Of a stretch of 57,928 bases of DNA, positions 53,718 to 57,928 are shown in pieces. The notes under the pieces were generated by a model. It did not search any database and was not told the DNA's origin. It worked only from the letters and a program-made list of their open reading frames with translations. The stretch's first letter is position 1, and each line of letters opens with the position of its first letter. Source of the DNA: an uncultured Rhizobium sp. (GTDB lineage: Bacteria; Pseudomonadota; Alphaproteobacteria; Rhizobiales; Rhizobiaceae); assembly GCA_945952415.1 (NCBI GenBank), contig CAMFIF010000022.1, positions 1-57,928 on the forward strand, read 5' to 3'. The position numbers were made by a program, and so were the translations under genes.

Positions 53718-54032
53718 ATGGCATGGGTCTATCTGTTCATTGCCGGCATCGCGGAAATCGGCTGGGCGCTCGGCATGAAATATACCGAGGGCTTCACCAA
53801 ACCGGTGCCCACCATTCTCACCCTGGCAGTCATGGCCATCAGCGTCGTTTTCCTGGCGCTGGCGGTAAAGCAGCTGCCGCTCGGCACCGCCTATGCGGTC
53901 TGGACCGGAATCGGTACTCTTGGCACCGTCCTGCTCGGCATCTGGCTCTTCAACGAGCCGTCCGACCTGATCCGGATGTCGTGCATCGGCCTGATCATTG
54001 TCGGCATCGTCGGCCTGAAGGTCGTCAGCTGA
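53718..54032 (+). CDS. gdx: SMR-family guanidinium exporter (Gdx/SugE type)
   Basis: 104 residues, four membrane helices. Conserved Glu13 in AGIAEIGWALGMKY and the loop GTAYAVWTGIGTLGTVLLG (in part) are of the Gdx subtype rather than EmrE. It would export guanidinium in exchange for protons. ATG 53718, GAGGAG 8 bases upstream. Preceded by a guanidine-II riboswitch candidate; the pairing strongly supports the function. Formerly annotated sugE. Confidence 0.93.
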   Translation: MAWVYLFIAGIAEIGWALGMKYTEGFTKPVPTILTLAVMAISVVFLALAVKQLPLGTAYAVWTGIGTLGTVLLGIWLFNEPSDLIRMSCIGLIIVGIVGLKVVS

Positions 54033-54047
54033 GACCAGACGGAAGTG

Positions 54048-54073
54048 GACCGGCGCGCCCGAACGCGCCGGTC
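54048..54073. terminator. Hairpin between convergent gdx and GGDEF-EAL genes
   Basis: Perfect ten-pair stem GACCGGCGCG / CGCGCCGGTC with a CCCGAA loop, without a T run. Confidence 0.6.
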
Positions 54074-54075
54074 AA

Positions 54076-55824
54076 TCACGCTGCCGTCTCCGAGGCGGCC
54101 ACCTCTGCCGGGCTCGGCAGGTAGATTTCCAGCACCTCGGGTGCCACGGGCTTGCTCAGCAGATAACCCTGGATGAAGTCGCAGCCGAGTTCCGTCAGTA
54201 CTTCCATCTGCCGCCTGTGTTCCACCCCTTCGGCAACGACGGGGTGCCCGAGGCCATGCGCCATGCTGATCGTATACTCCACCACCCGGCGCGCCGCCGT
54301 GTCCGTGGCGATATCGTCGATCATGGTCTTGTCGAGCTTCAGGTCCTGGAAGGGCAGCTGGTAGAGCTTCGCAATGTTCGAATAGCCGACCCCGAAATCG
54401 TCGATGGAAATCTTGAACCCCGCCGTCTGAAGAGCCTTCAGCTGTTCGTGGACGATGGCCTCGCCCGACATGGCTGCGGTTTCCGTAATCTCCAGCGTGA
54501 AGGCGCGCGGATCCACCCCATACTCGCGGCATATGCCGGCCATCCGGAGGCTGTAAAGTGGATCGAGGAACTGCGTGGGGCAGACATTGACGGAGATCTG
54601 CACGTCACGGCCGGAAATTTTCCAGCTTTTCCACTGCACTGCGGCCAGGCGAAACACTTCATATCCCAGTTGTTCCAGCATCTTCTTTTCCTCGGCCAGA
54701 AACAGGAACTGGCCGGGAAACAGAAGACCGCGGGTGGGATGGCACCAACGCACCAGCGCCTCCACCCCGGCGAATTCCCCGTTGGAGGCGGCGAATTTCG
54801 GCTGGTAATGCAGCTGGAATTCGCGGCGCTGGAAGGCAAGCACGAGATCGGCTTCCAGCTTGGCCCGCTCGATGGAGGCGGTGCGCATGGCCTCGTTGAA
54901 GAAGCAGAAATTGCCTTTGCCCATCGCCTTGGCCTCATACATGGCGAGATCCGCAAGCTTGATCAATTCCTCGGCCTCGCACGTATCCTCGCCCATGATG
55001 GCAATGCCGAGGGAACAGCCGATGGTCAGCGTATGGCCCTCGATCACGAAGGGTTCGGCCAGGCAGCGCACGATGCTGTAGCCGATATCCGCCAGCTCCT
55101 CCCGGCTTGCCTTGCCCCCGACCAGCGCGATGAACTCGTCTCCTGCAAAGCGGAACAGCATGCGGCAGTGGTCATCCTCCGGACCTTCACCTGCCAGCTT
55201 CATAAGACAGTCTGAAAGGTTTGCAGGCTCCAGGGCAAGCCCGCCGATCTGCAGGCGCACCGCCACTTCGCGAAGCAGCTGGTCGCCCACCTGATGGCCG
55301 TGGAGGTCGTTCACCTGCTTGAAATTGTCGAGATCGATGAAGAAAAGCGCGCCGCTCCGCGTCTGCATCCTCTGCAACGCCTCATGCAGCATGGTCCGGT
55401 TCGGCAGGCCGGTCACGCCATCCTCATAGGCCAGCGTCTGGATGCGGGAGACATTGGCATTCAGGCGATTGACCATGGCGCGAAAACTGTCGGCCAGCCC
55501 GCCAACCTCGCAATTACACTCCACCTGCACCGCCGCATTGTAATCTCCGTTCGCGATGGCGAGCGTGCTTGACCGGAGATTCTCGATCGGCCGCGTCAGC
55601 TTGCCGGTCATCATGTAGGTGATGAGGCCCGCAAGCGTGGAGAGTAGAAGCGTCGCCAGCCCCGCCCAGAGGAGATTGTCGGCCGTGTAGGCCTGAGCGT
55701 CCTTCTGGTAGAGTTGCGTGATCAGGATCGAACTGAGCATGACGCATGCGACGATAAGGATCGTAAAGCGCACCCGAAGGCTGTTCAGACCCCGGCCGTA
55801 TTGCTGAGAATTGTTAGTCATCAT
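54076..55824 (-). CDS. GGDEF-EAL membrane protein (c-di-GMP turnover)
   Basis: 582 residues. Two membrane segments (about 18-37 and 50-70), HAMP-like linker (72-125), GGDEF domain (130-310) with the active site AGDEF at 227-231 in place of GGDEF, and an EAL domain (320-575) with EALVRW at 356, DDFGVGYSN, and KLDKTM. AGDEF sites can still be active; a ~20-residue insert precedes it (195-221). The EAL catalytic motifs look intact, so phosphodiesterase activity is likely. ATG 55824 or 55821 both follow GAGGGATAGG. Confidence 0.92.
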   Translation of the reverse strand: MMTNNSQQYGRGLNSLRVRFTILIVACVMLSSILITQLYQKDAQAYTADNLLWAGLATLLLSTLAGLITYMMTGKLTRPIENLRSSTLAIANGDYNAAVQVECNCEVGGLADSFRAMVNRLNANVSRIQTLAYEDGVTGLPNRTMLHEALQRMQTRSGALFFIDLDNFKQVNDLHGHQVGDQLLREVAVRLQIGGLALEPANLSDCLMKLAGEGPEDDHCRMLFRFAGDEFIALVGGKASREELADIGYSIVRCLAEPFVIEGHTLTIGCSLGIAIMGEDTCEAEELIKLADLAMYEAKAMGKGNFCFFNEAMRTASIERAKLEADLVLAFQRREFQLHYQPKFAASNGEFAGVEALVRWCHPTRGLLFPGQFLFLAEEKKMLEQLGYEVFRLAAVQWKSWKISGRDVQISVNVCPTQFLDPLYSLRMAGICREYGVDPRAFTLEITETAAMSGEAIVHEQLKALQTAGFKISIDDFGVGYSNIAKLYQLPFQDLKLDKTMIDDIATDTAARRVVEYTISMAHGLGHPVVAEGVEHRRQMEVLTELGCDFIQGYLLSKPVAPEVLEIYLPSPAEVAASETAA

Positions 55825-55998
55825 TCCTATCCCTCTTTCGCCGCTAAATTAGAAGCGAAGTTTGAAAAGAGGGCTGAAATGGTCGCTCGAAATTTACAAG
55901 TGATTGTCGCCGACAATTCAGGCGGGATACCGATTGAGCATCACACGCAATTACGGGATGCAGCGCGCGAAACGAGGCAGCCGCGCCCGTCCAGGGCG

Positions 55999-56784
55999 TC
56001 AGCTCGAAAGGGCGGCCAGCGCATCTGCTGCGGCCGAGGTTTCCGCAAAGCGCTTTGCGCGGCGGGCGGTGGCTTCCTCGTCTTCGCCCCACTGTTCGAC
56101 TGTCCAGTCTTCCTCGAGATGGGCAAGCGACCAGAGGCTCGCAAGATCGATGCGACCGAGCGCATAGGCAAGCGTAAGGATGGCCGAGCCCGATATGGTG
56201 GTCAGGGTGTGGAGTGCGGCGAGCGCCACCGGATCGGTGAAGCGGGAGACCGTTGCAGAAACCGCATCGAGCGCCTCCTGCGGCTGCTCCTGGTGCATCA
56301 CGCCTTCCGCAAGGATCAGCCGGGCGCCGAGCGTCTCGGCCGCCCAGTCGAGGATCGGGTTCCAGCGCTCCTCCTGCCGCTCCACGAGGGCTGCGGGGAC
56401 GGACGCGCGATAGCAGAGCATGTCATTGCCGGCATAGCGCACGATATCGGCGGCAACAGCCCCCATGTCCGGTGCAATACCGTCGATGGCCGTGTTGACC
56501 AGCTTGGTCACCGGCATGGTGCCGGGATCGATCACATCCGTCTGCGCATCCCATTCGCGGGCGATGAGGTCGGCCAGCGCCCGGGTCGGCAGGGTCAGCG
56601 CCTGCTTTGCCGGCGTCTTCAGCGTGCGGCCGTCGAGACGGATGCCGAAGCCGCCCTCCTCCGGCTCGATGGAAACCGCCTGGTAGAAACGCTTCGGCAG
56701 CGGCTTCTTCATCTGGATCTGCGCCCGGCGGATGGGGTCCGGGTGGCTGAGGCCCTCGGAAAGATCGTTCAGGAGGTCACGCAT
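55999..56784 (-). CDS. ATP12-family F1-ATPase assembly chaperone
   Basis: 261 residues with family signatures: HPDPIRRAQIQMKKPLPKRFY at the start, LDGRTLKTPAKQAL, WDAQTDVIDPGTMPVTKLVNTAID, RYAGNDMLCYRA. Helps assemble the alpha subunit of ATP synthase F1. The ATG at 56784 matches the usual family start (MRDLLNDL); 56802 is also possible. It follows the HAD gene with a 7-base gap, last in a minus-strand operon. Confidence 0.93.
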   Translation of the reverse strand: MRDLLNDLSEGLSHPDPIRRAQIQMKKPLPKRFYQAVSIEPEEGGFGIRLDGRTLKTPAKQALTLPTRALADLIAREWDAQTDVIDPGTMPVTKLVNTAIDGIAPDMGAVAADIVRYAGNDMLCYRASVPAALVERQEERWNPILDWAAETLGARLILAEGVMHQEQPQEALDAVSATVSRFTDPVALAALHTLTTISGSAILTLAYALGRIDLASLWSLAHLEEDWTVEQWGEDEEATARRAKRFAETSAAADALAALSS

Positions 56785-56791
56785 GGTCTTC

Positions 56792-57448
56792 TTACTCGCC
56801 AATCAGTTCAATCAGGTCGGCCGGTAACCGGGCAATGCCGTCGGCTCCGGCGGCCACCAGTTCCGGCACGGTCGCATAGCCCCAGGCAACGCCAATGGCC
56901 CGGGCACCCGCAGCTTTTGCCATCTGCATGTCGTAGACGGCGTCGCCGATAACGACCGTATGGGCCGGATCGATCCCCGCCTCATCACAACATTCCGAAA
57001 CCATGGCCGGATGCGGCTTCGAAGGGCAGTCGTCCGCCGTGCGGGAAACGTGGATATGGGGTCTGATATCATGGCTATCCATGATCATGTTGAGCCCGGC
57101 GCGGGATTTGCCCGTTACGGCCCCGAGTACGAGGTCTTCGTCGGCAATCACCGCATCGAGCATGGCGCGGATACCGGGGAAAAGCGGCTCCTTGAAGCCC
57201 GTCTCGCCACGCACATCCGCATAGATCGACTTGTAATAGGCCATCATCGCCACGGCCTTGTCATCCGCATGGGTCTTGCCCTGGATGCGCGCAATGGCAA
57301 TGTCGAGCGTCAGCCCGATGATCGACTTCGTGGCGGCAAAGCTCGGCTTGTCGAGGCCGAAATGCACGAAGGTGCGCTCCATCACGTCATGGATGAGGCC
57401 GGCGCTGTCCACCAGCGTGCCGTCGCAATCGAAGAGAACGAGCTTCAT
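56792..57448 (-). CDS. HAD-family phosphatase (phosphoglycolate phosphatase-like)
   Basis: 218 residues: catalytic FDCDGTLVDS (residues 5-14, D6/D8), GAVTGKS motif II, KPHPAM motif III Lys, GDAVYDMQMAKAAGA motif IV. Small helical cap. Hydrolyses an unknown phosphate monoester. ATG 57448 overlaps the stop of the pseudouridine synthase by 4 bases (ATGA). Confidence 0.92.
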   Translation of the reverse strand: MKLVLFDCDGTLVDSAGLIHDVMERTFVHFGLDKPSFAATKSIIGLTLDIAIARIQGKTHADDKAVAMMAYYKSIYADVRGETGFKEPLFPGIRAMLDAVIADEDLVLGAVTGKSRAGLNMIMDSHDIRPHIHVSRTADDCPSKPHPAMVSECCDEAGIDPAHTVVIGDAVYDMQMAKAAGARAIGVAWGYATVPELVAAGADGIARLPADLIELIGE

Positions 57449-57928
57449 TCCGGGTCCCGATCTCCGTCCTCGATGTTGAGACCGAGCAGGTTCCAGCTCT
57501 GCTCCATATGGGGCGGAAGCGGCGCCGTCACCTTCAGGCGCCCGCCGTTCGGATGGGGAATGTCGATATGGCGGGCATGGAGATGCAGCCGCTTTTGGAT
57601 GCCCCCGGGAAAATCCCAGTTGGGATCGTCGATGAAATATTTCGGATCGCCAATGATCGGATGCCCCATATGCAGCGCATGCACGCGCAGCTGATGGGTT
57701 CGCCCGGTATAGGGCTCCATCTCCAGCCATGTCAGGCTATGCGCCACCGTATCGATGATGCGGTAGAAGGATACGGCGTGATCGGCCCCCTCCTCGCCAT
57801 GCTTGGCAATGCGCATGCGGTCGCCATCCGGCGTCTGCTCCTTGACGAGCCAGGTGGAGATCTTGTCTTCCTTCTTGCGCGGCACGCCCTTGACCAGTGA
57901 CCAGTAGGTCTTCTTGGTGTCGCGCTCG
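57445..57928 (-). CDS. RluA/RluC-family pseudouridine synthase, 5' part cut by window edge
   Basis: The C-terminal 160 residues are present; the gene enters from beyond the right edge. KKTYWSLVKG, GRTHQLRVHALHMGHPIIGDPKY (in parts) and LHLHARHIDIPHP are family signatures. The catalytic Asp lies in the missing part. It modifies uridines in 23S rRNA if RluC/RluD-like. Coupled to the HAD gene. Confidence 0.9.
   Translation of the reverse strand, partial: ERDTKKTYWSLVKGVPRKKEDKISTWLVKEQTPDGDRMRIAKHGEEGADHAVSFYRIIDTVAHSLTWLEMEPYTGRTHQLRVHALHMGHPIIGDPKYFIDDPNWDFPGGIQKRLHLHARHIDIPHPNGGRLKVTAPLPPHMEQSWNLLGLNIEDGDRDPE

Overview
The window is GC-rich, densely coded alphaproteobacterial chromosome, most likely from the family Rhizobiaceae. 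The evidence is an Omp2b-type rhizobial porin, an lpiA/acvB pair, a complete hmu haem uptake locus, a ppiD-trpD-trpC-moaC-moeA run, DUF982/DUF1489/DUF2934 proteins, an ATP12 homologue, and control sites of alphaproteobacterial type: RirA IRO boxes (TGA-N9-TCA), an SOS box (GAAC-N7-GAAC) and EcfG promoters (GGAAC-N16-CGTT). I see no CRISPR array, prophage or intact mobile element. The first ~60 bases may be the end of an insertion sequence, but this is weak.

Layout. 0.3-2.9 kb: a short LpiA-like lysyl-phosphatidylglycerol synthase without the flippase half, overlapping acvB. 3.1-6.8 kb: small stress proteins (KGG/YciG-like, DUF892/YciF-like, KTSC), a small unknown gene under a perfect SOS box, and a chemotaxis receptor. 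7.2-14.7 kb: hemP-hmuSTUV, a porin and a divergent haem TonB receptor; both haem promoters carry IRO boxes. 14.8-26.5 kb: a full carbon-phosphorus lyase system, phnF facing phnGHIJKL plus a hexapeptide acyltransferase, then phnCDE1E2 and phnM, with a PhnF operator, two Pho boxes and an attenuator-like hairpin after phnD. 26.7-29.3 kb: an enolase-superfamily dehydratase and an aldehyde dehydrogenase of unknown pathway.

29.3-31.4 kb: a small general-stress cluster in which three transcription units each have an EcfG-type promoter. 31.6-37.1 kb: ppiD, trpD, trpC, moaC and moeA; the next gene is a Mrr-like PD-(D/E)XK protein where lexA is usually found in rhizobia. 38.3-46.2 kb: housekeeping genes (DUF1489, serine dehydratase, DUF599, DUF1624, MerR regulator, MgtE, a deformylase-like protein lacking two metal ligands, and lipB). 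46.5 kb: tRNA-Leu(GAG). 46.6-50.3 kb: an XRE regulator, a DMT exporter, an unknown protein and an SRPBCC-M50 protease fusion.

50.4-54.0 kb: the glutathione-dependent formaldehyde pathway (frmA, fghA) separated by two small genes, followed by a Gdx/SugE-type SMR exporter. The exporter is preceded by what looks like a guanidine-II (mini-ykkC) riboswitch, the clearest non-coding find in the window. 54.1-57.9 kb: a GGDEF-EAL protein and a minus-strand operon of an RluC/D-like pseudouridine synthase (cut by the window edge), a HAD phosphatase and an ATP12 chaperone.

Common themes are nutrient scavenging under iron and phosphate starvation, general stress, and C1/guanidine detoxification. No single locus is clearly a wholly new system. 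The best leads are the riboswitch-gdx unit, the SOS-controlled unknown gene, the PhnE2 periplasmic insert, the SRPBCC-M50 fusion, the degenerate deformylase and the hairpin-rich gap at 38.6-38.9 kb.
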